64,000 nt of DNA from Andrena cerasifolii (taxonomy: Eukaryota > Arthropoda > Insecta > Hymenoptera > Andrenidae). Positions 1-10,046 of the stretch are shown here, in pieces. The position numbers and the translations under genes were made by a program. Under the pieces are notes generated by a model, which was given only the letters and a program-made list of their open reading frames with translations, was not told the origin of the DNA and ran no database searches. The stretch is taken from contig NC_135130.1 in NCBI RefSeq assembly GCF_050908995.1, forward strand, positions 1,915,001-1,979,000. Reading direction: 5' to 3'. The stretch's first letter is position 1; the number at the start of each line of letters is the position of its first letter.

Positions 1-851
1 TTGCCAATTTCCAATGCTTTCCTTAAACGTTCGAAATTTCAGTACTGACGACCTCTACGACTAAAATGTGTTGCGTTTACTAAATCAGGAAAGGATGAGA
101 GGAATGTAACCTGCCTCTGAACGATTTTCAATCCGACAGATAGTTTGAGATTACTCATAGAAAGACTATTTCTTGAACTGCAAAGTGCTGTTTCATCTCC
201 GTAAACTGTTTAATTGCAAGAACCCCCAAAATATACAACGAATGTTTGATAATGCTACGCTTAACCCTGGCTTTGAGTACAGAACACTTTGATTGTTTAG
301 TTCCAAGCCTGTAGCACAAATAAATCATCAATCCGATACTATATACCCCGCTTTGTTCGATGCGACCCTTCAGTGAAGATAGACATTTGCGGTCTAACTG
401 CAAGACCAAAGCCACAGACATAATCTCTGCCTATTCGTTGTTCCGTAAACGTGTTGTATCGCTGCTAATAATCTTCGCACGTGAGCCATCCACGTAGTTA
501 GGCTCCTCTCAGAGGCTATGGCACTCATGGCTGTTTTGGGAGAAGCTTAGAGAAATAAGAGCTTATAGAAGATTGGGGGGTAGTAAGATGCGGAACTCTG
601 TGAAGAATCCAGTAAAGTTATTTATAAAATCAAAATTAATTAATTAATAACAAGGAGTATGAAGATAATTTTTACAGGTTGGGCGATTTAAATGTGTTCA
701 AAGCAAGTTGTTGCTATTTCACTCTTTTGAGAACAAGTTTCTGCTATTGTACTCTTTTGAAAACATGCAGGGGTCAGAAGAGTTCGCGAGCTCGTTAATG
801 TTCTTCTATAGCAGCAGCAAATGTATATGTGTTTCTGTCCCATGCATGTTA
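1..851. other. no recognisable feature
   Basis: AT-rich sequence with no convincing gene, repeat end or RNA. A minus-strand open frame of 88 codons (155-421) resembles no family I know and lacks supporting signals. Confidence 0.5.
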
Positions 852-853
852 TA

Positions 854-1166
854 CAGGGTGTTATTTAAAACAAGCCACCCGGATAACTGCTACAGTTTTT
901 GTTAATGTTTGAAACAAAAGTTGTTTGGTCCCGAGGAGATCATTATGTGGTGGACAGAACTTTTTCTCAGGTGGAGGTGCGTAAGAGATTTGAAGGTCAA
1001 GTTAATTTTTTTAAATGGACCTTCAAATTTCCTCATCACCTGCACCTGGGAAAGTGTTCTGTTCACCACGTAAAGGTCCCCTCGGAACCTTTTCTCTTAA
1101 ACATTTCTCCCTATCTCAAAAACTGTAGAAGTTATTCAGGTGGCTTGTCTTAGGCGACTCACCATG
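854..1166. mobile_element. foldback MITE, mariner-like ends
   Basis: The left side (CAGGGTG... AACAAGCCACC, then a CTACAGTTTTTG-like block) recurs as its reverse complement on the right up to about 1166. Inner parts also mirror each other: CTTTTCTCAGGTGGAGGTGC-like and AAGGTC-type blocks either side of about 1000. The left end follows a TA (852-853). The right flank is CA, so the duplication is not clean. It abuts the transposase fragment to the right. Non-autonomous; no protein encoded. Confidence 0.65.
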
Positions 1167-1447
1167 CACATATATCACATCTAGATGATTTCAACCATGT
1201 ACCTCGGTGTGACCTTGAGCTGGAAAATCGCCGAGAGATATGGCACCAGCGCGGTGGTCGTCCAGGCCATTTCTCACGCGCTGCAACACGGTTATTGAAT
1301 GATAAATTTTCAAATCGCTGGATTGGACAAAATGGGCACACAATGTGGCCACTTCGTGCACCAGATCTCATAGCAGCGGGATTTTGCTTTTGCGAAAGCC
1401 TGCAAAAGTTGTTCATGACGCACAACTGGCGATACCAGGAAGCATGA
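1154..1447 (+). pseudogene. Tc1/mariner-superfamily transposase C-terminal fragment
   Basis: One open frame (codons starting at 1154, stop TGA 1445-1447) reads about 97 codons without interruption. It contains, in order, a block WHQRGGRPGHFSRAA, then NDKFSNRWIGQNG and WPLRAPDLIAAGF. In the DDE transposases of the IS630-Tc1-mariner superfamily, insect members typically read like W.QQDGAPPHFSRAV...F.NRWIGRGGP..WP.RSPDLTPLDFF. The second catalytic Asp (in the QDG motif) is replaced here (QRG). The Asp of the PDL motif is kept, but the usual TPLDFF after it is altered to IAAGFCF. The piece starts directly after an in-frame TAG (1151-1153) and lacks the DNA-binding N-terminal domain and the first catalytic Asp, so it is a dead fragment. 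A hAT-like element was inserted about 12 bp after the stop. Family assignment to superfamily is firm; the exact lineage is not. Confidence 0.8.
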
Positions 1448-1458
1448 AAGAATGATTA

Positions 1459-2236
1459 ATTAGAGGCGGGGACTTAAAACCGGGATGAGTTTGATACCGG
1501 TATTACGTGAACAAAGCTATACCGAAACCGATATCGTACCAAAACAGATGAGTACCGAAACCGTTATAGAACCGAAATTTGTATTTTTGTTTTTCCTGTG
1601 TATTTTTTTTACACAGGATGGCGTTTCAAGCATTTTGCTTATATTGCCCAACGAACATTAGTCATTCATTTTTCCCTCCTCTCTCCTTCGGGTCCCAGCA
1701 GCAGCAGCGCACCGGGAGAAAGGTGGTCTCCCATCTTTCCCCAGTACACCGCCCCGTGATGCTTAACTTCGGTGATCTAACGAGAACCGGTGTTTTCCAT
1801 CACGGCTACGGCCGCTGGTTAGAACCGAAATAGGTGAATACCGAAATCGTTAAAGTACCGAAACCGAAATAAATACCGGTATTTTTCCTGTTCCTCTTTG
1901 GGTGACATAGTAGATTAAAGTAATATCTTCGTAACCCTTAGTAATTCGAGCTCTAAAGCACCTACATAACGTAATATCTTTACATAAAAATACCAATATA
2001 TTAGTATACGTTTGGCGAATCTTGTCTAATAATATTTTGAAAACTGTAATAAAATCCGAAAACCGAAAAAATTACCGATAAATATAGGTAAATATACCGG
2101 TATTTGCATCTATCGGTATGACGTCATACCCTTATTTTGCGTTTTTTCGGTTTCTATAAAGGTTTTGGAGATGGAACCGAAAAATACCGGCATCATACCG
2201 GTATTTTCAGTTTCGGTAGAAGTCCCTGATTAGAGG
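1459..2236. mobile_element. hAT-like non-autonomous element with 8-bp TSD
   Basis: Element 1467-2228 is flanked by a perfect 8-bp direct repeat ATTAGAGG (1459-1466 and 2229-2236). Ends are imperfect inverted repeats CGGGGACTT / CAGGGACTT followed by ACCG-type sequence. The outer parts are full of short motifs ACCGAAA and ATACCGGTATT in both orientations, so it can fold extensively. The centre (about 1600-1830) is different, with AGCAGCAGCAG and a GC-richer stretch. An 84-codon frame there (1579-1833) has no recognisable domain. The 8-bp duplication and CAGGG-like terminus are typical of hAT transposons. Confidence 0.85.
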
Positions 2237-3738
2237 TTTGGATGATACTCTTTCAGAAAAACATTAAAATCTAAAATTGGCCCTTTTAAATTGTACATCA
2301 TCGTTTTGAGTATTTATTATTGAAACATTACAGTTCTTCCGCATTAAATTCTGCAATTTGCATTCAAATCAAGGTCATACTTCTGACAAGGTATTATTTT
2401 TTGGGGCGTCACTTTATACAATAAACTTGTCTTTAATAGTTCTATTGTATTACGATAAATTAATGTAAATTTTCTGAAGAAGTTTTGTTTCTGTTAGTCA
2501 CTCTAAAAATGATGTCCAACACTCTTAGAAATTTGTTTTCTTGTTGTAATGCAATTGTTTGTGTGTGGATACCTTTATCCAAATATTTTTAGTCGCTGAA
2601 TTACCTGAAGTAGAATTTTATTCATGCTCAAATTACAGGATGGAACAGCAATTTAATAAATTAGTATATAATACAATGTGTCTTGTTGAAAAACATATTA
2701 ACTTTATTCAAAAAGTTGATGTAATGCAATAATGCTTTATGTGTACATTATTATCGAAAATATTTTGGGAAATAGAGGAAAGATATAGACAGTGTTTTAC
2801 AAATGTTACAAGATCGATCAGAAAAGTCGTATTGCTTCCTGAGCTTACTTGTAAATTCAACGGAACAAAGAGAAATCCGTGAATGAAACACTCATTTTAA
2901 GCATCTGAAAACAAGTTTTCAAATTGTCCTTATGGGATCAACTTGTACAACTCAACTACAAAAGGACAATTTGTTAAAATACATTGAGAGACGATGGCAG
3001 AACATTTAACTTAAATTACTTTACGCGTCGCTGCTTTTAATGTACGAAATTGCAAATACATCTTCAGTATTTTGGAATATTCGTTGAACATTGTCAAATA
3101 CCTACTGCTATTACACGCGGAATTTAATTTTAATGATGAAATTTGTATGTAAATTTTTAACGAGTTTCTCCATCACATCCAGCACGTAATTGCGATGGAA
3201 ACATTTAGTTAAAAGAGCGTTTACAGTGTAGCTCGTCGTAACTTAGAACTAGATTCATCAAACTAAAAAGACCGCGAGACTTACTTTCGTGAAATGTTAA
3301 TTTAATTTAAATTTGTTGTAATAATTGAGCCACACTTACAACTAGGAATACTGATTTGATGTAATATAGATGAATATAGTATAAGTACAAAAGAAGTTAA
3401 TACTCGTTAACTGACCACGTTCGCATTCCATTAACACTCTCACTCTAACTCCACACTCACAACATTCTCACTTATTTAATCTTCAATTTAGAGCTATTAT
3501 TTTCAGAATGGCTAGGAAATGTAATACTTTCGTACATTGCCATTATGTGGGAGAAGGGTGGTTGCGGCGATGAAGCACAAAACATCGAGTTCGCTTTGTT
3601 TTCGAAACAATCTTTCGGGAAGACCCAGACCATACTTTCGGTGTTTTCTGGAATTATTTTTCAAATTTCGAGGTGAAAATATGTCAAAGCCAGACGGAGT
3701 TCCCTTGGCATGACAATACGCCGGTGCCATAGAAACTA
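2237..3738. other. no recognisable feature
   Basis: AT-rich DNA without inverted repeats, tandem repeats or plausible exons that I can see. A 72-codon minus frame at 3512-3730 is unassignable. Confidence 0.5.
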
Positions 3739-3871
3739 TTAGGCCCGTTCCACGCTATCGGTCAGGTCCCGGTCCGGTCGGACTATCAAGTCGGACGAGT
3801 GTGGACGCTCAGGGATGTGATTTTGATCGATACCGGACCGGGACCGGACCGATAGTGTGGATCTGGTCTTA
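3739..3871. mobile_element. palindromic MITE flanked by TTA (Harbinger-like)
   Basis: Element 3742-3868 is bounded by TTA on both sides (3739-3741 and 3869-3871). Arms read GGCCCGTTCCACGCTATCGG on the left and mirror as CCGATAGTGTGGATCTGGTC on the right, followed inward by CCGGTCCGGT blocks. A 3-bp TTA duplication and GG ends fit PIF/Harbinger MITEs. The right TTA is shared with the start of the next, TTAA-type element. Confidence 0.65.
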
Positions 3872-4210
3872 AGGGGTTATACCTAGTCAGGCGGCCGAAA
3901 AGAGGCGAATATTTGTGATTTTTTTTTGAAGAAGCGGAAGCGTATAATTTTACAAAACTTTTTGCGTTTAAAAGAGCAACACTTAAAGAACATTTGGTAA
4001 TTTTTCCATAAAAAAATATTTAAGTTTATAATAAAATAACAAGCGACATCCAAGAAGCATTTTTAAAAATTTGGTTTTTGCGGTGAGCATTGCCATTCGG
4101 AACCAGATTATCTAAAATCAAAAAACAAAAAAGATTTCGTTAGTATATTAATGTATCCTCAGGTTGACGGAGAGAATTTTCCGAAATATTAAGTTAAAAC
4201 AAAATGGTGG
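3869..4210 (+). mobile_element. truncated TTAA-type element (left half)
   Basis: Begins TTAA then GGGGTTATACCTAGTCAGG. It resembles the left half of the complete element at 7577-8305: GGGGTTATGCC start, a long T run, an AACAAGCGAC/TATAAGCGATC block, then GAACCAGATTATC / GACCTGGTTCATC and a TTAGTATATTA-type block. No matching right end is found, so only about half remains. The right limit is approximate. Confidence 0.55.
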
Positions 4211-5099
4211 CTATTTAAAGTTGAAATCCTGATTTTTTCGCGTAATTTTTGCATGTGAAGTCGACCACTAATCGAAGGCACGCGGGCACAATCGAATCAG
4301 CCGTGTGTACATCTAGAAGGGTACATGCAAATCGATACTGCTTAAACGGTACGGTTATACATGGCAGAGGGATATGTTTGAAACAGCACACTTGCGCGTG
4401 ATTCCTGATCCACCATAACCGTCGCGTCACGAGCTGTCACTGTAACAGCAACTATTCTAGTACAGGCATCCTGTTGACGGACCACCTCTGCAACTATTCG
4501 CCTGTACTCGGATCCCGTTCACCGAAGGCCGCCGATTGCCTGTGACAACTGTCACGTCAAAACATTTCTCTCGAAAATGCTCGACAGTTGGGCCACGGTG
4601 ATGCTATGTTAACCCCTAACGACGCATTTCGAATTCGCACCCACGACAGCCGCAAAAACTATTCGGCAAACTCTAAAACTACAATAGAGTTTATTTTCAA
4701 TGCGAGCAAACATGCGCGACGTTTACTTCTGCATGATTCGTTTTTCATTCCGCGTTGTCAAATTCATTGAAATATTTCGTTCGGGGTTTATTTACACTTG
4801 CTGATTATTTTAGCTATTTCAGCTGTAAAATGACTCTAATTGTGAGATTTAAAAATGTAACGGAGGTATGCTGTATGTTTAAAAGTAGTGAGTGTTTATT
4901 CCGGTGGGGATTTTATGTTGATATCTTCAGATGTGTGTATCTGTATAGACGTTTTGTTCCCAAACTATTATATACTTTTTAATAAAAAAAATTCTGTTTT
5001 GTTTTATATAACTAAGTCATTGTCTTTTATTTAAATAACAACAGAAATACCTCTAAAAAAGATAACGAAATAAAAAATTATTTTTTGATTCGCGAAATC
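4211..5099. other. no recognisable feature
   Basis: Mixed composition; slightly GC-richer around 4240-4640. No gene or repeat end recognised. The 60-76-codon frames here carry no known motif. Confidence 0.4.
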
Positions 5100-5655
5100 G
5101 AAGAAATTATTCGAATACTCCTAATTATTCGAATATTCGAATAAATTATTCGAATTCTCTGGTATTCGAATAGTCCAAATTATTCGAATATTCGAAGAAA
5201 TTATTTGAATTCTTTGGTATTCGAATATTCGAAGAAATTATTCGAATTCTTTGGTATTCGAATATTCGAAGAATTTATTCGAATTCTTTGGTATTCGAAT
5301 ATGCGAAGAAATTATTCGAATTCTTTGGTATTCGAATATTCGAAGAAATTATTAGAATTCTTTGGTATTCGAATATTCGAAGAAATTATTCGAATTCTTT
5401 GGTATTCGAATATTCGAAGAATTTATTCGAATTCTTTGGTATTCGAATATGCGAAGAAATTATTCGAATTCTTTGGTATTCGAATATTCGAAGAAATTAT
5501 TAGAATTCTTTGGTATTCGAATATTCGAAGAAATTATTCGAATTCTTTGGTATTCGAATATTCGAATACTTAGGTTATTCGAATATTCGGATACTTAGGT
5601 TATTCGAATATTCGAATACTTAGGTTATTCAAATATTCGTAACAGCCCTACTCTG
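5100..5655. repeat. 37-bp tandem array in a four-unit higher-order repeat, with hAT-like right end
   Basis: Built from variations of ATTCGAATATTCGAA. From 5231 the array is made of 37-bp units starting GAAGAAATTATTCG. Four variants A-B-C-D begin at 5231, 5268, 5305 and 5342. The same four begin again at 5379, 5416, 5453 and 5490, then A at 5527, giving a 148-bp higher-order period. B has AATTTATT, C is preceded by ATGCG, D has ATTATTAG. After 5563 shorter units GAATACTTAGGTTATTC follow. The right limit ATTCGTAACAGCCCT is the complement of AGGGCTGTTACGAAT, a hAT-type end. The matching left end is not visible. Because 37 is not a multiple of 3, the repeat stays open in all three forward frames; those frames are artefacts. 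Confidence 0.85.
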
Positions 5656-7513
5656 AATATCAATGCAATTACATGTACATATATGACAGCGAAACGTTCC
5701 CAAACCGAAAATTGTACTTTAATGCAACGTCGTGTCAATGTAGAATATTGTAGATCATATTGGAGTATGCAGAGAGTAACTTTTTTGTCTGCGGAAATTC
5801 ACTCTGAGGGGGTGAAATCAGCCCTTAAATTTATCGCGTTATTTCTTCTTTTTAATATAACTTTGTAATGGTGCGAGATAGAATAAAACTCTAAATACAA
5901 GAGTTGCTCAATTTTTTATGCTCTATTACACTGTCAAAAGAAATTTTTTCCACGACGTGTAATTTACTAACAAAATAATTTTTTGTTATTTTATAAATAT
6001 AACCTCTTAACCGTATGAGGTAGACAATGATTTTATGCGAAAAGTTTACAATTTCAATGATTTATTAAAATATGAGAATATATGCATTTTTTTTTTAATT
6101 TATATTTACGAGAAACAATTTTCCACTTTTGTATTTATATTCCTATACTTACAGTGATATCTCATTTCATTAATATTTTGCATCTTCCAGAAAACTTTAC
6201 TTTTTTATACACGGGAAAGACACTTTGTATAAATTTTTTTTAGATTAATGTATACTTACATCAATGGAGCACTTGCTGTTATTCATTATGCATGGTGCGA
6301 AATTTTCTTATGTTCGGTTTGGGAACCTTTCCTTACAAGTTAAACCCAATGAGGGATGTGTGGCTACCAAACAACAATTTCCAAATTTTCCTGCATTTTT
6401 TTCTAGTGTAGATGAAAATTTAAAAAGTCATCAACCTTCTCAGATTCCATTCTTGAAAACTGTAGGTAAGGCACGAAGCTGTCATTGTCAGTAGGGATCG
6501 TGGTGATTGAAAACGATATAATTTTATGTAAGTGAACATTCGAATATTTCGTCCCAAAAGCTCAAATTATAAATAAATGTTTGACCAGTTTTGTATATCC
6601 TGTAAAATATATAGCTGTGAAATACCCTGTGCCTGAAGTTTCACTCGAAAGTATATAATTTCTGCAGAATATATTACAAATTGAAATTATTTTTTATGAA
6701 ATATTGCCACTTTCATATCGTTGTGGTTGAATGTAGTCAGAAAATTTCGCTCCACGAACACTAAAAGGCAGTGAAACAGATTCCTTACCATAAAAATTAC
6801 ATGGAACGGGATTACACGTTGTGTTTTAGCATGATCACATATTCAAGAAAATTAAATGTCATCGATTGGAATTAGTGTCTACAATAAATGAGGCAGTGAA
6901 AGCAACAACGGACAAATCCACATTGAAAAAAATTTTTTTTTCCTATTTTATATGCTTAGTAGAGCCTATTGGAATACATTATTACTACTAATTCAATTTC
7001 GAAAAAAATGTGGGTTACTCCGCTGTTGCCCTCACCGCCTCAAATAATGATTAGATGCACAATGCTTATTTGTATCCGTATTTGCACATGCATCAAATTG
7101 TCGAATATGTTCAATGTTTCGCGAAAACTTAACGGAACTTCGATATCTATTGTCAAAGTAATAACTCTGCGGTTTCCAATAGCGTGCGTGTGTTTCAATT
7201 GACTGGAGTGTGTGAAACGGCGCTTCTCTGCTATCCAACCGCTATGTGCGCCACAGATAAAATCCAATAATGGCTGTTGAGAATGTAGGATTATTGAGTG
7301 ACTTGAATTCTGATAGTACAGTCGATAAGTAAAGCAAACGCTTTTTAATAGAGGTATACCAAATCAGAATAACTTAACCATCCTTAATTTCAGAAATTAA
7401 AACCAGATAACTCCTTTTGCGCCACCTAGTGTTCTAATCCTTACGTTAGATGGATCAACTTAATAGGTACCAATATAATATCAACAACTCAATGAAAGGT
7501 TTCAGTCTTAATT
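5656..7513. other. no recognisable feature
   Basis: AT-rich. The 5760-5870 stretch (CGGAAATTCACTCTGAGGGGGTG) resembles the inner arm of the foldback at 13370-13800 and may be a remnant. Nothing else named. Confidence 0.4.
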
Positions 7514-7572
7514 AGGTATGTCAGCGAAGTCCAGGTGGGCGGTCCGAGGACGGTTCGCGTAGGCTCGTACCC

Positions 7573-8309
7573 TTAAGGGGTTATGCCTACCTGCAAGGTC
7601 TGAAAACGCAAGTATATTCGGGATTTTTTTTCTTCAATTTGAAGACTTTTTTTTAAATTAACGGTAGTATATTCGAAAGTGTATATTTTAAAGTTCTTGT
7701 AGTTTTTTTTTGCAACGCGATAACTAAATAAGTAATGGAATTATAAGCGATCTCCCGACAGCGCTTTTTTTATTACGGTGATCACTGTAGCTACGACCTG
7801 GTTCATCAGAAATAAAAAATTCGACCAAATTTAGTCGGTATATTAGATTAGCTTGTCCTTAATCGTGGGTTTTTCATTGCCGTTGGGTAGTTGTTATTTT
7901 ACAGATGGAAAATGATGAAACATGAGCGCGATTCTGTGGTGAAAATCGATACTTTTGCTATGAGAAGTTGCCATTTTGTAGCAAATTATTATCTTGGGAT
8001 AATAAACGATTAAGGACAAGATAATCCAATATACTAACTGAATTCCCGCGAACTTTTTATTTCAGATGAACCAGGTCAGAATTAGAATGTTCACCGCAAA
8101 CTACTGACAAAAAAATCGCTGCCGAGAGATCGCTAATATTTTTTTTTATTTTTGTATATTTTCCATCGCAAAAATTACCACAAGCAGTTTAACATGTACA
8201 CTTTCGAATACATAAAGGTTTATTTTAAAAAAAAGTCTTCGAGTGTTTTAAAAAAAAATCCCGAAAATACTTGTGTTTTCAGACCTTGCAGGTAGGCATA
8301 ACCCCTTAA
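7573..8309. mobile_element. TTAA-flanked foldback element, complete
   Basis: Element 7577-8305 (729 bp) lies between TTAA (7573-7576) and TTAA (8306-8309). Ends are GGGGTTATGCCTACCTGC and its exact complement, continuing inward through AGGTCTGAAAAC and long T/A runs. The inner arms also pair (AGCTTGTCCTTAATCG and CGATTAAGGACAAGA). A TTAA duplication is characteristic of piggyBac-type transposition, but piggyBac ends normally begin CCC, not GGGG, so the superfamily is only inferred. Confidence 0.85.
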
Positions 8310-8425
8310 GGTGAAATTCCACGGTGCGTGGCTCGCCGACTCGCGCTCACCAAGCCGTCTCGCCGAACCTGGGCGAACCGAGCCGACTCGCCGAGCATGC
8401 GCCGTGGAACTTCACCTTCAGGGCC
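8309..8425. mobile_element. palindromic MITE interrupted by the TTAA element
   Basis: AAGGTGAAATTCCACGG (8308 on) mirrors CCGTGGAACTTCACCTT near 8403-8419. The left arm continues across the TTAA insertion: CCCTTAAGG, split at 7571-7576 and 8306-8310, mirrors CCTTCAGGG at 8416-8424. The TTAA element therefore landed in the left tip of this palindrome. Confidence 0.65.
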
Positions 8426-8569
8426 TAACGGCACACTACTAGAGTTTTCGCTATCCGTGTCATGCCCGCCGCTTCAATGGCTTCGAGCACCCCCTTCCAC
8501 GCAGCGCATAGAAGACACTATAGATGCTAGCGCCCTCGGACCGCCCACCTGGACTTCGCTGAGGTATGT

Positions 8570-9029
8570 GGTGAACTAAAACACTTTCCGTTGCAAATAC
8601 CAATGTGCTCTTCAACCGGAATCCTTCTTCAGGTTTTGTAGCCTAGGGACTCGACAAGATACAGATTAACCAATTGTCACGCTACAGATCTCACTTGTTG
8701 TTAGCACCACACTGGCCAACATGGTGCTCTCTGTTTGTGAAGTGTCCCATTTTAATCAGCCCCATGAATATCGTCCAAATTAATAACGATATGGGAAAAC
8801 GGTGACTGTCAAATATTTAAAATATTTTCATTTTTAAACGTTTTACTGATCGCATAATGTCCTTATGAATTCCCCCGTTGAATAACGTTACGTTCCTTTT
8901 CAAAAGGTCAAGGTGATCCTAAAACGTTTAAACCATGAGATTTACTAATAATAACTTGCAATTATTCGACTTCCTGACTAAAAAACTGCTAAAACTGCTT
9001 TTTTAGAAAAAAAAATACAATACATAAAC
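8570..9029. other. no recognisable feature
   Basis: No repeat ends or coding signals seen. Confidence 0.4.
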
Positions 9030-9410
9030 TATTTATATGTATAAAAAGAGGTTGTCTAGAGGTATGTCTGCATATATTTGCAAAATACAAAAACTTAATT
9101 TTAAGGGTTGGTGATGAGGGAACTTGAAAAGTATGAATTTTTCTATAATTACTTTTACGCAGTTTTGTAGACGTACAAAAGGATGCAACTTTTGTTTAAA
9201 CTTATTTTCGATATCACTCACCGTTCTCGAGATATTTCAGGAAAAAGAAAATTCTGCATTTTTTAAGGGGTGTTTTCCCCTCGTAAGACCGCACTGTGGC
9301 ACCAACAAAAAATGGGTTTCCGTTACGGATGAACTACTCTACTTCCACATGAAGATGCATAATTTTCTGAATTTCTGGCTTGCCTAACTTCCCTTGTAAG
9401 TAGAACACCC
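9030..9410. repeat. degenerate copy related to the repeat at 49591-50144
   Basis: The block TTAAGGGGTGTTTTCCCCTCGTAAGACCG followed by a CACCAACAAAAAATGGGTT stretch has a counterpart at about 50014-50070 (TAAAGGGGTGTTTTCATTCG, then CCAAAACAAAAAATAG). A GAGATATTTCAGGAAAA-type stretch also recurs. Ends are too worn to define. Confidence 0.4.
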
Positions 9411-9589
9411 TTTATTTTTTCTAATATTCAAAATTAAGAACGTATTTGAGGTGCTAAATTTTCTAGGAATTATTATCAAACCGTTCAATTCTTTTCTTTA
9501 TAATTTTTCCTCGATCACAGATCACTCGAATTTCTTAATTCGCAATGTATACTATAAGTATTTTCGAAATCGTGGTGAAAGTAGAAACG

Positions 9590-10046
9590 GGGTAATTCCT
9601 CGTGCAAAAGTAAGTTGAAAATATCGAATGAAATTTTTTCATACGGGGCTTTGGTTTTTCAGAAAATTTATTTCGTAAACACGTCCGAAACGCGCACACC
9701 TGACTAAAAATCAGCAGAATTGATAAGCAAATATGCTGCGGTTGTAGGTAAATGAAATGAATCCTCGTCTAAAAACAGTTCGAAATTGTGGAATAACTTT
9801 TTTTCATCGGGACCTTGCATTCCAGAAAATCGATTTCTGAAATTTCATGTTCAAATCTATTTTTTCAAAAACACAACCACGTTCGAAAAAAAGTTATTCA
9901 ATAATTTCGACTCTTCTTTGGACAAGGATCTATTCCACGTACAATTAATCCATACTTACTCCTGTATTCTGCCTAATTCCAATTCGATTTTCTCGAAAAT
10001 GGAGCTTTACACGAAGAAATTGAATTCCATATTTTCGACTGTATAA
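9590..10046. repeat. degenerate repeat related to the interior of 63411-64000
   Basis: Shares the theme of AAAATCGATTT, TCTCGAAAA and an AATCAGCAG...GATA...TATGCTGC block with the interior of the terminal element of the window (AATCAGCAGCTGTGATATAC). Boundaries unclear; no protein. Confidence 0.3.

Larger units (their letters stand above)
7514..8569. mobile_element. hAT-like element with 8-bp TSD, host of nested insertions
   Basis: Element 7522-8561 has ends CAGCGAAGTCCAGGTGGGCG and its complement at the right; 30 of the first 31 bases match. It is flanked by a perfect 8-bp duplication AGGTATGT (7514-7521 and 8562-8569). Most of its length is a TTAA-type element inserted at 7573-8309. Without that insert the hAT-like unit would be about 310 bp and would itself contain a palindrome. 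Confidence 0.9.

Noticed and set aside
155..421. 88-codon minus-strand frame with protein-like look
   Set aside because: No family recognised and no flanking signals; cannot be supported as a gene.
5231..5563. possible CRISPR-like repeat array
   Set aside because: Units follow each other without spacers; it is a simple tandem array in a eukaryotic genome.
5205..5598. three overlapping repeat-protein frames
   Set aside because: Produced by a 37-bp unit that is open in every forward frame.
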